NCBI RefSeq assembly: GCF_018802605.1
Contig: NZ_CP069161.1
Span: 2,418,001-2,482,000 of the forward strand
Reading direction: 5' to 3'
DNA: 64,000 nt
Source of the DNA: Paludibacterium paludis
Lineage (GTDB): Bacteria > Pseudomonadota > Gammaproteobacteria > Burkholderiales > Chromobacteriaceae
Shown here: positions 1 through 8,618 of the stretch, piece after piece
Numbering within the stretch: position 1 is the stretch's first letter
How the letters are laid out: the number at the start of each line of letters is the position of its first letter
The notes under the pieces: generated by a model
Seen by the model: only the letters and a program-made list of their open reading frames with translations
What the model was told of the DNA's origin: nothing
The model's database searches: none
Made by a program: the position numbers and the translations under genes

Positions 1-1
1 G

Positions 2-850
2 CAACAGTTGGTCGGCGACATCAAATCCATCGCGCAGCATGTCACGGACAGTTCGCGGGACAGCGCGGGCAAATCGGAACTCAGCTGCAAGGAAGTGGAG
101 CATCTCGAAACGGAATTGAACCGCCTGGTCGATGCCATGCGTCAGATGGCCGACACGGCAGGAGAGATGGAACACAATGCCCAGACAGTCGCCAAGGTCG
201 CGGAACAAGCCCATGAGGAGATGAGCGACAGGATGCAGCAGGTCGTTCAATCGGGCGTGACGACGCGCCGCATGGCCGAAGTCATGGAGGAAACCTCCCA
301 GTCGATGAACGAACTGGCGACATTCAGTCAGAACATCGAATCCATTGTTTCGGTCATCACCGTGGTCGCCGACCAGACCAACCTGCTTGCCCTGAATGCC
401 GCGATCGAAGCGGCACGGGCCGGAGAAGCGGGACGCGGATTCGCCGTCGTGGCCGACGAGGTTCGCAAGCTGGCATCCCAGACGCAGCAGGCGACCCAGG
501 AAATCCGCAGCATGATCGATCAGTTGCAAAAGGGTGTGTCGCAGGCCAAAAACAAGATGCAGGAAAGCCGGGACATGGCGAACACCTCGGTCAACGACTC
601 GGAACAAACCAGCGAAGTCCTGGCCAGGATCAAGGATGCGATCGCCGACATCAACGAGAAAAACTCGCAGATCGCCCGGACGGTTTACCAACAAAGCAGC
701 GCGACGAGGGATATCAGCCAGAACGCCGGAGAGCTGCTGCAGATCGGTCAGCGGGTTTCCGCCTCGGCGCAGAGCCAGCGACGTCTCTCCGGAGATGTCG
801 CGCACAAAGTGGACGAGCAGGATTCGCTGATTTCGCGCTTCCGCATCTGA
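2..850 (+). CDS. Methyl-accepting chemotaxis protein, C-terminal part (5' end outside window)
   Basis: The reading frame is already open at the first base, so only the cytoplasmic signalling half of a chemoreceptor is present. The roughly 280 residues form a long Ala/Gln/Glu-rich coiled coil. The hairpin tip [19 protein letters not shown], followed by [14 protein letters not shown], is the site where MCPs contact CheA and CheW. No membrane segment or ligand domain is visible because the N-terminus lies upstream. A periplasmic binding protein gene follows 30 bp later on the same strand; whether it delivers a ligand to this receptor is speculation. Family assignment is certain, ligand unknown. 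Confidence 0.95.
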   Translation, partial: QQLVGDIKSIAQHVTDSSRDSAGKSELSCKEVEHLETELNRLVDAMRQMADTAGEMEHNAQTVAKVAEQAHEEMSDRMQQVVQSGVTTRRMAEVMEETSQSMNELATFSQNIESIVSVITVVADQTNLLALNAAIEAARAGEAGRGFAVVADEVRKLASQTQQATQEIRSMIDQLQKGVSQAKNKMQESRDMANTSVNDSEQTSEVLARIKDAIADINEKNSQIARTVYQQSSATRDISQNAGELLQIGQRVSASAQSQRRLSGDVAHKVDEQDSLISRFRI

Positions 851-880
851 ACGCGGTAAATGCCAAGGGGGAGACACGGC

Positions 881-1723
881 ATGAAGTTCGGAAAAACGCT
901 GGGGTGGTGCGGCCTGATGGCCTTGACGCCGCCCGCCCTGGCGGCCGGCGGCGTGACCGAAGTCGTGGTGTACGCCGATGCCGGATATCCGCCCTACGCT
1001 TATCAGGAAGGAGGCATGCCGCGCGGGGTTTATACAGATATACTGAAACAGGCGTTTTCCAGGATGAAAGGCTACTCGGTCACGATCCGCGCCGAGCCGT
1101 GGCCGCGCATTCTCGCCTCAGTGAAGCGCGGCGAGTATTTCGCTTTTTACCCTCCCTACCAGCATCGCAAGGAACGACCGTATGTGGAACCCTATTCCGT
1201 CGCGATACTGGAAGAGCGGGTGGAACCCCTATGCCGCGAAGCGGTGATGCATGCCAAACGCACGCGCTTCCCCGACGACTTTGGCGGACTGCGCATCCTT
1301 CGCAATGCGAGTTTCGCGATCGGCGGAGAAGGGCTGGCATCCTTCAGCGCCCAAGGTCGGATCCAGCTGGCCGAAGTGGCCAGCACCTCCCAGGCACTCA
1401 GGATGATTGCGGCCAACCGCGCAGACTGTTATCTGGGCGATCCGCAGGCGGTCGGTTTTGAATTGCGCGCCAACCCGGTCTACGACGTTTCGGGCAAGCT
1501 ACTGACACTGCTTCCCGGCCCGGAGATTTCGCGAAACACGGGTCACGTGGGGTATGCGGCCGATGGCCGGCGCTTCCCGTTCAAGGATGATTTCGTGCGT
1601 CAGCTGGACGCCATTCTTTCCCGCATGCGACAGAACGGCGAGATCGATGCGATCGCCAAACGCCATTTCAAACAGGAAAACGCCAAACAAGGGAGGCTTG
1701 ACGCCCCGCCCAATGGAAGGTAG
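881..1723 (+). CDS. Periplasmic substrate-binding protein, family 3 (amino-acid ABC type), orphan
   Basis: The ATG at 881 is preferred over the in-frame ATG at 860: it has the purine-rich AAGGGGGA 8-9 bases upstream and opens directly into a signal peptide (MKFGKTLGWCGLMAL, then ALAAGG as a likely cleavage region). The mature part starts VVVYADAGYPPYAY, typical of SBP_bac_3 proteins that bind amino acids or small organic acids in the periplasm. The length of about 280 residues is normal. No permease or ATPase gene is adjacent, so it may serve a distant transporter or act as a sensor domain. It follows a chemoreceptor gene on the same strand by 30 bp. The substrate cannot be read from sequence. 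Confidence 0.85.
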   Translation: MKFGKTLGWCGLMALTPPALAAGGVTEVVVYADAGYPPYAYQEGGMPRGVYTDILKQAFSRMKGYSVTIRAEPWPRILASVKRGEYFAFYPPYQHRKERPYVEPYSVAILEERVEPLCREAVMHAKRTRFPDDFGGLRILRNASFAIGGEGLASFSAQGRIQLAEVASTSQALRMIAANRADCYLGDPQAVGFELRANPVYDVSGKLLTLLPGPEISRNTGHVGYAADGRRFPFKDDFVRQLDAILSRMRQNGEIDAIAKRHFKQENAKQGRLDAPPNGR

Positions 1724-1759
1724 CGTGTCGCACGCCCCCATGTTACTCCGGTTATCCCG

Positions 1760-2101
1760 ATGCAACCCTTGACAACCTACGGTGTGCTCCTGCTGGCGAT
1801 CGTTCTTGAAGTGATCGGCACGTCCTCCATGCAGGCATCCCAGCAGTTCACCCGCTTGTGGCCGAGCCTGCTAACGCTATGTTGCTATGCCGGCGCTTTT
1901 TTCTGTCTGTCGCTCACACTCAAGCACATCCCCGTCGGTCTGGCCTACGCCATGTGGAGCGGCATCGGCATCGTGCTGGTTTCGCTGATCGGCTACTTCG
2001 TCTTCGGGCAGAAACTCGATCTGCCGGCGATTGCCGGCCTTGGCCTGATCATCGCGGGGGTGCTGGTGATCAACCTGCTCTCGAAAACCGCGGCTCACTG
2101 A
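1760..2101 (+). CDS. emrE: SMR-family multidrug efflux protein, EmrE-like
   Basis: A 113-residue protein with four predicted transmembrane helices, the size of EmrE. It carries the essential membrane glutamate (Glu17 in AIVLEVIGT, equivalent to EmrE Glu14) and the family motifs FTRLWPS, GLAYAMWSGIGIVL, GQKLDLPAI and AGVLVINLLS. These match the EmrE/Qac branch rather than SugE/Gdx. EmrE homodimers exchange protons for lipophilic cations across the inner membrane. It lies 36 bp after the binding-protein gene on the same strand, with no clear terminator between, so cotranscription is possible. Substrate range is inferred from family only. Confidence 0.93.
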   Translation: MQPLTTYGVLLLAIVLEVIGTSSMQASQQFTRLWPSLLTLCCYAGAFFCLSLTLKHIPVGLAYAMWSGIGIVLVSLIGYFVFGQKLDLPAIAGLGLIIAGVLVINLLSKTAAH

Positions 2102-2110
2102 GCCCGGTGC

Positions 2111-2278
2111 TCAAACGTGCCGGTAACGCCAGCACAGCAGGGTCACGGAAGCCAGAATTCCGGTCAGCACCGGTCCGGAAATCGCCGGCAGATACCATGT
2201 CACCGTACTGGCGACGCCGTAGCTCGCGGCGCTGGCGAGAACCACAACGCCCACTTGTTTTTTCACATCGATTCGCAT
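2111..2278 (-). CDS. Small hypothetical membrane protein (55 aa)
   Basis: A short minus-strand frame beginning MRIDVKKQVGVVVLASAASYG with two hydrophobic stretches (residues about 8-25 and 33-48) and a basic tail ending WRYRHV. The frame extends upstream to 2407, but that stretch has no protein-like character, so the ATG at 2278 is chosen. The nearest purine-rich sequence (GGGAG) is about 20 bases from the ATG, which is too far for a good ribosome site. It converges on the EmrE-like gene. I do not recognise a family; it may be a small inner-membrane protein or a chance frame. Confidence 0.4.
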   Translation of the reverse strand: MRIDVKKQVGVVVLASAASYGVASTVTWYLPAISGPVLTGILASVTLLCWRYRHV

Positions 2279-2416
2279 TTGTCGGATCTGTGTGCTCCCG
2301 GGGCACGGAACGGCTGAAACAGCCGTAATGCTACGCCGCGGGAAGGCGCGGGCACCAGCGCGAAACCGTGCGATTCGCTGACCTGCGTCAACAAACGGCG
2401 AAATCACCGCCCCTCG

Positions 2417-2788
2417 TCACGCCTCGGGGTACTGCACGATCTGCAGCTCGTTGCCCGACGGGTCGCACAAAGTGGCCAACACCCCGCCCCACGGCTGCGC
2501 CTCGGGCAAAACAGTGAATACCGCGCCGCGCGCGGTCAGCTCGGCATGCCGGGCCGGCACATCGGTCACGGTAAAGGACAGGCCGGTAAAACGGCCGACC
2601 AGTTCCAGCTCATCCTCGGGCGCGTCGTTGGACACTTCCTGCACGACCAGAATGGCCGCACCGGCGGTGAACACGCAAAACCCTTCCTCGCAGCGGTCGG
2701 CCTTGAGCGGCAACCCCAGAATGTCGGCATAAAAAGAACGGGCCTCGGCGATATCCCGGACAAAAATGCGCGCAGTGCTCAGTTCCAC
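2417..2788 (-). CDS. VOC-superfamily protein (glyoxalase/bleomycin-resistance fold)
   Basis: 123 residues, the size of a single-module VOC protein made of paired beta-alpha-beta-beta-beta units. It starts MELSTARIFVRDIAEARSFY, the usual opening of this fold, and ends with DPSGNELQIVQ, which supplies the last metal-ligand glutamate of VOC enzymes. The start codon is GTG, with AAGGGA six bases upstream. The family covers glyoxalases, extradiol dioxygenases and antibiotic-binding proteins; nothing here indicates which reaction. It is divergent from the deaminase-like gene starting at 2949. Confidence 0.85.
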   Translation of the reverse strand: MELSTARIFVRDIAEARSFYADILGLPLKADRCEEGFCVFTAGAAILVVQEVSNDAPEDELELVGRFTGLSFTVTDVPARHAELTARGAVFTVLPEAQPWGGVLATLCDPSGNELQIVQYPEA

Positions 2789-2903
2789 AATCGTTCCCTT
2801 CAGAAAACAGAAAATACCGTATCCGCCATCCTACCCGATCTTGCCGTTGTCCGGCTGCCGACACATTGAGATCAATGACATCGGCAAACCTCCGGCGTGT
2901 CCG

Positions 2904-2909
2904 TATAAT
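2904..2909 (+). promoter_or_regulatory. Candidate -10 element for the deaminase-like gene
   Basis: A perfect TATAAT lies 39 bases before the ATG at 2949. No good -35 sequence sits at the usual 16-18 base spacing, so the assignment is tentative. Confidence 0.35.
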
Positions 2910-2948
2910 GACGCCGAAATCCGTAAAAACCCAAGCACAACGCCACCA

Positions 2949-3533
2949 ATGCCAACACGCTCCCACCATACCCGTCACTTTCTCGCCGCAGGAGGACTGG
3001 CCTTCGCCACCGAACTGAACCGGCTTTATCGCGCGCGCTGGGCGCTGACGGCATCCCGGCGCCAGCTCCACACCCCGGGATGCTTCGCCTCGGCGATCTA
3101 CCGGATCGAATCGGCCGAACGCCGCGGGTTCGCCTTTGTCAAATCCCACAGCCGGCCTGTTAACGGCGCTTCGCGCCGATTCGTTGACGGCCTGTGGCAG
3201 TTGAACGGCACCGGCGCCGCCCAGCCGCCTTGGATCCGCTATCCGGCGACCTTCGCCGCGAATCGCCAGGGCAAGTGCTACTTGCGGACCTCCGACGCGG
3301 AATACCTGATCGTCAATCACCTGGCGGTCATCATCGCGGATGAGTTTGCCGGAAGAGCGGCGGGCACGCTTGCACTGGCGATCGAATACCCGCCCTGCGC
3401 ATCGTGCAGAAAGGTCATCGACCGACTGCGCAAGGCGCATCCCGCCTTGCTGATTTCCGTTCAATGGCCACGCTACCGCAGCCATAAACGCATATCGCGC
3501 AATACTGTGAGAAGGAGCCTAAAACGGCGATGA
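2949..3533 (+). CDS. Free-standing nucleic-acid/toxin-type cytidine deaminase-fold protein
   Basis: 194 residues from the ATG at 2949, chosen because the upstream in-frame sequence overlaps the divergent VOC gene. The C-terminal half has the layout of polymorphic-toxin deaminases: TSDAEYLIVNHLA (Asp116-x-Glu118, the likely proton-shuttle motif), a strand TLALAIEY, then PPCASCRKVIDRLRKAHP with the zinc-binding PCxxC (Cys150, Cys153), then a strand ISVQW. This resembles the BURPS668_1122 (Toxin-deaminase) type seen at the ends of Rhs/CdiA toxins. Here it stands alone with a non-hydrophobic N-terminus and a very basic tail (RSHKRISRNTVRRSLKRR). No secretion trunk or adjacent immunity gene is evident. 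Activity and role are inference: toxin, mutator or RNA/DNA editor are all possible. Confidence 0.7.
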   Translation: MPTRSHHTRHFLAAGGLAFATELNRLYRARWALTASRRQLHTPGCFASAIYRIESAERRGFAFVKSHSRPVNGASRRFVDGLWQLNGTGAAQPPWIRYPATFAANRQGKCYLRTSDAEYLIVNHLAVIIADEFAGRAAGTLALAIEYPPCASCRKVIDRLRKAHPALLISVQWPRYRSHKRISRNTVRRSLKRR

Positions 3534-3551
3534 GCCCCGCGGGGCTCATCG
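3528..3551 (+). terminator. Perfect palindromic terminator overlapping the deaminase stop codon
   Basis: CGATGAGCCCCG is immediately followed by its exact complement CGGGGCTCATCG, then a T-rich stretch (TTTCTT). The TGA stop of the deaminase-like gene lies inside the left arm. Confidence 0.75.
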
Positions 3552-3598
3552 TTTCTTGCAGAAAAACGCGAAGACTGGCCGGCGGCCGCCGGCACCGG

Positions 3599-3790
3599 TC
3601 AGGCGGCCGCGTTCAGGTAGGCGTCGGCCGGGTAAACGGCGCTCGCCAGACCGAGCAACGAACGGAATGTCACCTCGAAGCGGCGGCCTGCCGGCTCGAC
3701 GCGGACGACTTCGAAGCGTTCGATGTCGCCATTGTCCTTCTGTTCACAGATTTGGTAACCAGGCTTCAACTGGCTGATCTTCATCATCAT
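3599..3790 (-). CDS. Small hypothetical cytosolic protein (63 aa)
   Basis: The frame has three consecutive ATGs at 3790, 3787 and 3784. AAGGA lies 8 bases before the first, so 3790 is chosen. The product MMMKISQLKPGYQICEQK... is polar, with an alternating hydrophobic pattern (ERFEVVRVEPAGRRFEVTF) that suggests a small beta barrel or SH3-like fold. No signal peptide or membrane segment is visible. Base composition resembles core genes. It converges on the deaminase-like gene. I do not recognise a family. Confidence 0.55.
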   Translation of the reverse strand: MMMKISQLKPGYQICEQKDNGDIERFEVVRVEPAGRRFEVTFRSLLGLASAVYPADAYLNAAA

Positions 3791-3799
3791 TATTGTTAT

Positions 3800-4231
3800 C
3801 CTTTTCAATAATCATTTTCATTTTCATATTTCGAAAGCCGATAACCGGCGGCAGCGCGCAGCAAGGCGCGCGCCGGCGGACGTTCAGCATCAAAAGCATT
3901 GTCAGAGCCGGGCGAAGAAGAGGCCGCGGGAGCGTGCGGCCGCCGGTTTGCGGGCGACATTCCCAAGAGAATGCGCATAGCCGGAAACACGGAATATTCG
4001 GCGAAAGTGGGTTCGGTGTCGCGAACCGAGATCAGGGAGTACCGCGCGAAGCTGGAAAAATACCGCTTGGAGAGGAAACGTGGAACTACAGATCTACAAC
4101 TTGAACTGACGTTAGCCAAGCAATCTACCCGACTTCAAAACAACTGTCAAGCAAAATTCAAAACCATCCCGGCCGATGGCATGAAGAGGCCCATGGGAAA
4201 ACGCCACCCCGCATACTGAACAAAAAAGCAG
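3800..4231. other. Intergenic region without a convincing gene
   Basis: About 430 bases between the small protein gene and the oxidoreductase gene. Open frames exist on both strands (3805-4119 minus, 3899-4219 plus), but their translations are low-complexity Arg/Ala/Ser-rich or start without a ribosome site. I see no RNA gene or clear repeat. Confidence 0.5.
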
Positions 4232-5269
4232 TCAAAGCCCGAGCGCCCGGCCCTCACTTGCCGAGGCAAGCCCGAGATCCAGCCAGCGCATCACTTCGAG
4301 CGCGTCGCCGGGCGGCACGGGATTGGCGGCACCCGTCACAATCGCGTCGCGCACGCCAGCATAATAGCAACGGTAATCCCCCGGCACGCCATCGCATGCC
4401 CGCCGCGTTTCGACACCGTCGCACACCGTCACGAGCCAGCCCGGATCGGGGTCCAACCCCCAACCTTCGCCACCGGGCTCCACGCCCGCTTTGAGCCTCT
4501 CTTCCTGGCGATCCGGACCGCGCTTGACGAAACTGCCGCGCGTGCCGTGCAGCGTGAAGCGCGGACCCGGCTCGGCCGCCAGCGTGCCGCCATGAAGAAT
4601 GACACGCAGCCGATCGTAACGCAGCACGGCGTGAAACCAGTCGACGCAACTCGCGCCGTCACGCTGCGTATCCAGATCGAGCGACAGGGCTTCCGGCGGA
4701 CCGAACAGCATCAGCGCCTGGTCGAGCAAGTGCGGCCCGAGGTCATACCACAGCCCGCTGCCGGGTAAATCGATTTCGCGCCAGCGCGCCCGTACTTCGG
4801 GCCGGTAGCGGTCAAAATGCGATTCGAAATGAACGAGCCGCCCCAGCGCCTGCGACGCCAACAACTGCCGCACTGTCAAAAAATCCCCATCCCACCGGCG
4901 ATTGTGAAACACCGACAAAAACCGCCGGCTCTCCTGCGCACGGGCAATCAGCTCGCGGGCCTCGGCGGCGTTGAGGGTGAACGGCTTGTCCACCACAACA
5001 TGCTTGCCCGAGGCGAGCGCGGCCAGCGCCAACGGAAAATGACTGTCGTTCGGGGTCGGGATCACGACCAGATCGATATCCTCGCGGGCAAACAGCTTGT
5101 CAGGCGAGTCGCATGTTTCCACGCCCGGCAGTGCCGCCGCGACCCTTCCAGGGTCACGACTGGACACCGCGGCAAGACGCAACCCCGGCACGCTGGCGAT
5201 CAGCGGCGCATGAAACGTGGAAGCGGCATAGCCGTAACCGACCAGACCGACCCGCAAGGATGAGGGCAT
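4232..5269 (-). CDS. Gfo/Idh/MocA-family NAD(P)-dependent oxidoreductase
   Basis: 345 residues with the two-domain layout of the family. The N-terminal Rossmann fold begins VGLVGYGYAASTFHAPLI, a GxGxxA-type dinucleotide site. The HVVVDKPFTLNAAEA segment contains the family Lys-Pro pair (usually EKP), whose lysine is the common catalytic residue. The C-terminal half supplies the sugar-binding sheet (GSGLWYDLGPHLLDQAL). Such enzymes oxidise or reduce sugars, inositols and related polyols. Length and start are normal. It is a single gene with no sugar-transport neighbours, so the substrate stays unknown. Confidence 0.9.
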   Translation of the reverse strand: MPSSLRVGLVGYGYAASTFHAPLIASVPGLRLAAVSSRDPGRVAAALPGVETCDSPDKLFAREDIDLVVIPTPNDSHFPLALAALASGKHVVVDKPFTLNAAEARELIARAQESRRFLSVFHNRRWDGDFLTVRQLLASQALGRLVHFESHFDRYRPEVRARWREIDLPGSGLWYDLGPHLLDQALMLFGPPEALSLDLDTQRDGASCVDWFHAVLRYDRLRVILHGGTLAAEPGPRFTLHGTRGSFVKRGPDRQEERLKAGVEPGGEGWGLDPDPGWLVTVCDGVETRRACDGVPGDYRCYYAGVRDAIVTGAANPVPPGDALEVMRWLDLGLASASEGRALGL

Positions 5270-5523
5270 GACTGTCCTTTCCGAGTGAACATCATTGCTT
5301 TAACATAGTGCTGTCATTAGTCTATCAGCCCGGAGCCTTTCCGAAATGAACAACTGAAGCCGGGAATCCTTTCCCTCCCCCTCGAACCCGAATCTCTCAA
5401 GATGCCCGGTCCGAAGGCATGGCTTCGTTCATGACAAAAGGTTTTCATTCCGCCCGGTGCGCGACACCCGCAGACATCACCTTGGCCACCCCCGGTCCGG
5501 CATCGTTTCTCAATGAAACGGCC

Positions 5524-6384
5524 ATGCAGCAATACGACTCCGACATCATCGACCACAACCGGCAGGCCTGGGATCGCCAGGCGCACAACGGAGGCGACTG
5601 GTCGCGCCCCGTTGATTCCGACACCATCGCCGCCGCCCGCCAAGGCCGCTGGCAAGTGCGGCTGACACCCTCCAACCTTCCCGGACACTGGCTCGGCGAC
5701 GTAACCGGCAAAGAAGTGCTGTGCCTCGCCTCGGCAGGCGGACAGCAGGCGCCGGTCCTGTCGGCGGTCGGGGGCCGCGTCACGGTATTCGACGTTTCGC
5801 CCGGGCAGCTGAACAAGGATCGCGAGGTCGCACTGCGCGACGGACTCGCACTGACCCTCGAAGAAGGCGACATGCGCGATCTGTCGCGCTTTGCCGACGC
5901 AAGCTTCGACATTGTCTTCCATCCGATTTCCAACCTCTACGTACCGGATATCCGCCCCGTCTGGAAAGAATGCGCACGAGTACTGCGACCCGGCGGCCGA
6001 CTGCTGTCGAGTTTTTACAACCCGGTGGTGTTCGTGGCGGATCGCAATCCTGAGGATGCCGCGAACGGGCTGATCCGGCCGCGCTACCGGCTACCCTACT
6101 CGGACCTCGCCGATCTTGACGCTACCGCGCTGGCGCAAAAGCGCGAGAAAGGAGACGCACTGGCGTTCGGACACTCGCTCACCGACCAAATCGCGGGGCA
6201 AATCGACGCGGGCCTGCTCATCGCCGGGTTTTACGAAGACGATCCGCCGTCGCCCCGCTTCCTGATCGATCGGTACCTGCCGACTTTCCTCGCCACGCTG
6301 GCGGTCAACCCCAGACAAACCGGAGCACGCCGGCGAACCTGCCCGTATGCGCCGACTCCCCCGGCGAGGCGGGCGCTGATATAG
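5524..6384 (+). CDS. Class I SAM-dependent methyltransferase
   Basis: 286 residues from ATG 5524 (MQQYDSDIIDHNRQAWDRQ). The frame is open to 5419 but the extra 35 residues look non-coding, and neither start has a strong ribosome site. Motif I is EVLCLASAGGQQAPVLSAVG followed by an acidic residue in VTVFDVS. The next motifs, EGDMRDLSRFADASFDIVFH and LRPGGRLLSSFYNPV, match Methyltransf_11 enzymes. Such proteins methylate small molecules, often quinones or lipids; the acceptor is unknown. The C-terminus beyond about residue 260 is low-complexity and could reflect a late frameshift. An MBL hydrolase gene follows within about 30 bp and may be cotranscribed. Confidence 0.8.
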   Translation: MQQYDSDIIDHNRQAWDRQAHNGGDWSRPVDSDTIAAARQGRWQVRLTPSNLPGHWLGDVTGKEVLCLASAGGQQAPVLSAVGGRVTVFDVSPGQLNKDREVALRDGLALTLEEGDMRDLSRFADASFDIVFHPISNLYVPDIRPVWKECARVLRPGGRLLSSFYNPVVFVADRNPEDAANGLIRPRYRLPYSDLADLDATALAQKREKGDALAFGHSLTDQIAGQIDAGLLIAGFYEDDPPSPRFLIDRYLPTFLATLAVNPRQTGARRRTCPYAPTPPARRALI

Positions 6385-6415
6385 TGGAACCCTTTAATCA
6401 TGGGTGGAGACGTCA

Positions 6416-7249
6416 GTGCGGCTTACCTGCCTCATCGACAATGCATCAGCCCGGGATGACCTTACCCGGGCCAAAGGTTTTTCGGTTTACGCCGAGCATG
6501 GCGGCCGCGCGCTGCTGTTCGACACCGGTCCATCCGGCGCGTGCGTGGAACACGCTCACACACTGGGGGTCGATCTGGAGCGGGTTTCCGCCATTGTCCT
6601 GTCCCACGGGCATTATGACCACAGCGGCGGCCTGCCCGCGCTGGCGGAGTGGTTCGCCCACCGCCCCCTTTCGCAGCGACCGTCCGTCATCGCCCATCCC
6701 GACGCGTTCTTGCGGCGTTATGCGGGCGCCAGGCTCGGCCCATGGCGACTGAACCTGCGCGAGCTGGGCGCGCCCATGGACAGGGACGCGGTAATGCGGG
6801 CCTTCCCTCTGCAAGAAAGCCGCGCGCCTTTATGGATTGACGACGAATGGCTGTTTCTTGGCGAAATTCCCCTTCGCCATCCGGAAGCTCGGCCGATCGG
6901 CAGACTGATCCGCGGCGCAACCGATACCCGCGACCCGGTGCGCGACGACAGCGCCTTGGTGCATCGCGGGCCGCTCGGCCTGACCGTGCTGATCGGCTGT
7001 GGCCACTCCGGGGTTCGCAACATCATCGACCACGCCCGCGAGGTGACGGGCGAGAAGCGCGTGCATGCCGTGATGGGCGGGCTTCATCTGCGCAGCGCCG
7101 GTCCGAGGACGGTTCGGGATGTGGCCGACTATTTTTCGCACCTCGCCCCGCCCCACTTGCATGCCTGCCATTGCACAGGCCATGCCAGGCATCATTTGCC
7201 TGGCCAGAAGAATATCGGAGCAGGCTCGATTATCGATCTGGGTTTTTGA
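6416..7249 (+). CDS. MBL-fold metallo-hydrolase, DHPS-like subgroup
   Basis: 277 residues from GTG 6416, which has GGAG six bases upstream; an in-frame GTG at 6404 is the alternative. The protein opens RLTCLIDNASARDDL and carries the metal site HGHYDHSGG, then IGCGHSG, VMGGLHL and CHCTGHA. That order matches the MBL branch annotated as 7,8-dihydropterin-6-methyl-aminobenzene-phosphate synthase-like, whose bacterial role is poorly known. Two metal ions, probably zinc, are expected in the cytoplasm. Its last 20 bases overlap the end of the convergent NTF2-like gene. Confidence 0.85.
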   Translation: MRLTCLIDNASARDDLTRAKGFSVYAEHGGRALLFDTGPSGACVEHAHTLGVDLERVSAIVLSHGHYDHSGGLPALAEWFAHRPLSQRPSVIAHPDAFLRRYAGARLGPWRLNLRELGAPMDRDAVMRAFPLQESRAPLWIDDEWLFLGEIPLRHPEARPIGRLIRGATDTRDPVRDDSALVHRGPLGLTVLIGCGHSGVRNIIDHAREVTGEKRVHAVMGGLHLRSAGPRTVRDVADYFSHLAPPHLHACHCTGHARHHLPGQKNIGAGSIIDLGF

Positions 7250-7676
7250 GCTCGCTCCCCAACCCGGACAATCGCTCATCCCCGCCGCATAACCGGGTCT
7301 GCTCGATCAGCCGGGCGATCCGCCCCTTCTCCAGACACGCCATCACCATCACTTCGAAGTGCGCCTGCGAACCCTCGCGGGTTCTCACGCGCACCTCATG
7401 GCGATCCGCGAGCATGCCGCCCGCGCATACCGCCTCGCGCACCGTGAAGGCAATCTCCCCGGCGCGTTCGCGCACGTGCTTCAGGTGCTCGACAAACATG
7501 TCGCGGTCACTCCAGACGCCGTCGGTGCACTGCCGGTAGTCCTCCGCGAAATAATCCCGGCACGCCTCTTCCCGGGCAAAAACATCGTGATACATCGCCT
7601 CCAGGCGACGGCACAGTTCCGCTTGGCCGGCATGCGCCAGAAACTCCGGCAGATCATCGTTGTTTGCTTCACTCAT
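7230..7676 (-). CDS. NTF2-like / SnoaL-type small protein
   Basis: 148 residues, acidic, with the cone-shaped NTF2 pattern: N-terminal helices (LCRRLEAMYHDVFA), YFAEDYRQCTDGVWSDRDMFVEHLKHVRERAG, then long strands ending GRIARLIEQTRL. Members bind small hydrophobic ligands or act as isomerases and hydratases, and many are orphan enzymes. It is divergent from an AraC-family regulator with 72 bp between the two starts, so that regulator is its likely controller. Its 3' end overlaps the MBL gene on the other strand. The specific function is not readable from sequence. Confidence 0.75.
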   Translation of the reverse strand: MSEANNDDLPEFLAHAGQAELCRRLEAMYHDVFAREEACRDYFAEDYRQCTDGVWSDRDMFVEHLKHVRERAGEIAFTVREAVCAGGMLADRHEVRVRTREGSQAHFEVMVMACLEKGRIARLIEQTRLCGGDERLSGLGSELKNPDR

Positions 7677-7748
7677 AATCCCTCATTCCTCGTTCAAAAA
7701 TCGAGCGCCCAGTCTAGCGCCAGGCACGAATGGCGTGTTATCTTCAAA

Positions 7749-8540
7749 ATGCCAAAATATAACGAAAATACGCCAATCATGCCTGCCGGACTGTTTTGCG
7801 AGCGTATCCGCCACCCGCTCGGAGACCCCACCCCGCTTCACGCCCATGCCGAAGGTCAGCTTTTCTGGCTGCGGGACGGCGCGCTGATCGTTCACGAAGC
7901 GAGCGGACGCAGCACATTCACGGCCGGGCAGACCGGCTGGATACCCGCCGGCATGCCTCACTGGACAAGCGGCCATGGCCGCGTCGATGGCTGGGCATGC
8001 CGCCTGGACACGCCATTCGCGCCGGCATTGCCGGACACGGCCTGCCGGCTGGAAGCCTCGTCCCTGCTGCCCGCGCTCCTGGAACGGCTCGCATCGGACG
8101 AGCCGCAAGGCGATGCCCGCAACCGGCTGGTTGGCGTATTGCTCGACGAGATCGTCGCCGCGCGCAAGGTTCAGTGCAGACTGCCCTACCCCGCGGAGGC
8201 GAGGCTCCGGCGACTTGCCGATGCGCTGATCGCCACCCCGGGCGACACCCGGACGCTGGCGCAGTGGGCGCTATTCGCCGGCGTGTCGGAACGCTCGCTC
8301 AGCCGGCGCTTTCCGGCAGAAACGGGCATGACCTTCGAACGCTGGCGCCACGCGGCCCGGCTAGACCTCGCCTGCACAAGACTCGCGCGCGGCGAAACCG
8401 TTCAGGATGTCGCCCATGCATTGGGCTACAGCACCGCTAGCGCTTTCATTTCGGCCTTTCGCAAGGCATTCGGCATACCTCCGGGACAGTACGGCCGTTT
8501 GACGCACGAAAATCAACCGGACATTTCGAAACCCGAATAA
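7749..8540 (+). CDS. AraC-family transcriptional regulator with N-terminal cupin
   Basis: 263 residues from ATG 7749; the longer open frame upstream overlaps the divergent gene and is not used. Residues about 15-100 form a cupin sensor (HAHAEGQLFWLRDGAL, GWIPAGMPHWT). The C-terminal 100 residues hold the two AraC helix-turn-helix motifs (LAQWALFAGVSERSLSRRF and DVAHALGYSTASAFISAFRK, then FGIPPGQYG). It probably binds the 72-bp gap it shares with the NTF2-like gene. The effector is unknown. Cupin-AraC regulators of this layout often control a neighbouring transporter or small-molecule enzyme. Confidence 0.9.
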   Translation: MPKYNENTPIMPAGLFCERIRHPLGDPTPLHAHAEGQLFWLRDGALIVHEASGRSTFTAGQTGWIPAGMPHWTSGHGRVDGWACRLDTPFAPALPDTACRLEASSLLPALLERLASDEPQGDARNRLVGVLLDEIVAARKVQCRLPYPAEARLRRLADALIATPGDTRTLAQWALFAGVSERSLSRRFPAETGMTFERWRHAARLDLACTRLARGETVQDVAHALGYSTASAFISAFRKAFGIPPGQYGRLTHENQPDISKPE

Positions 8541-8618
8541 ATGCATAGAATAAGAGCAAGGGGGCGATAACCGACCATTTGTGCGATACCGCGGCCACCG
8601 TCATCAAGGGGAGATCGT

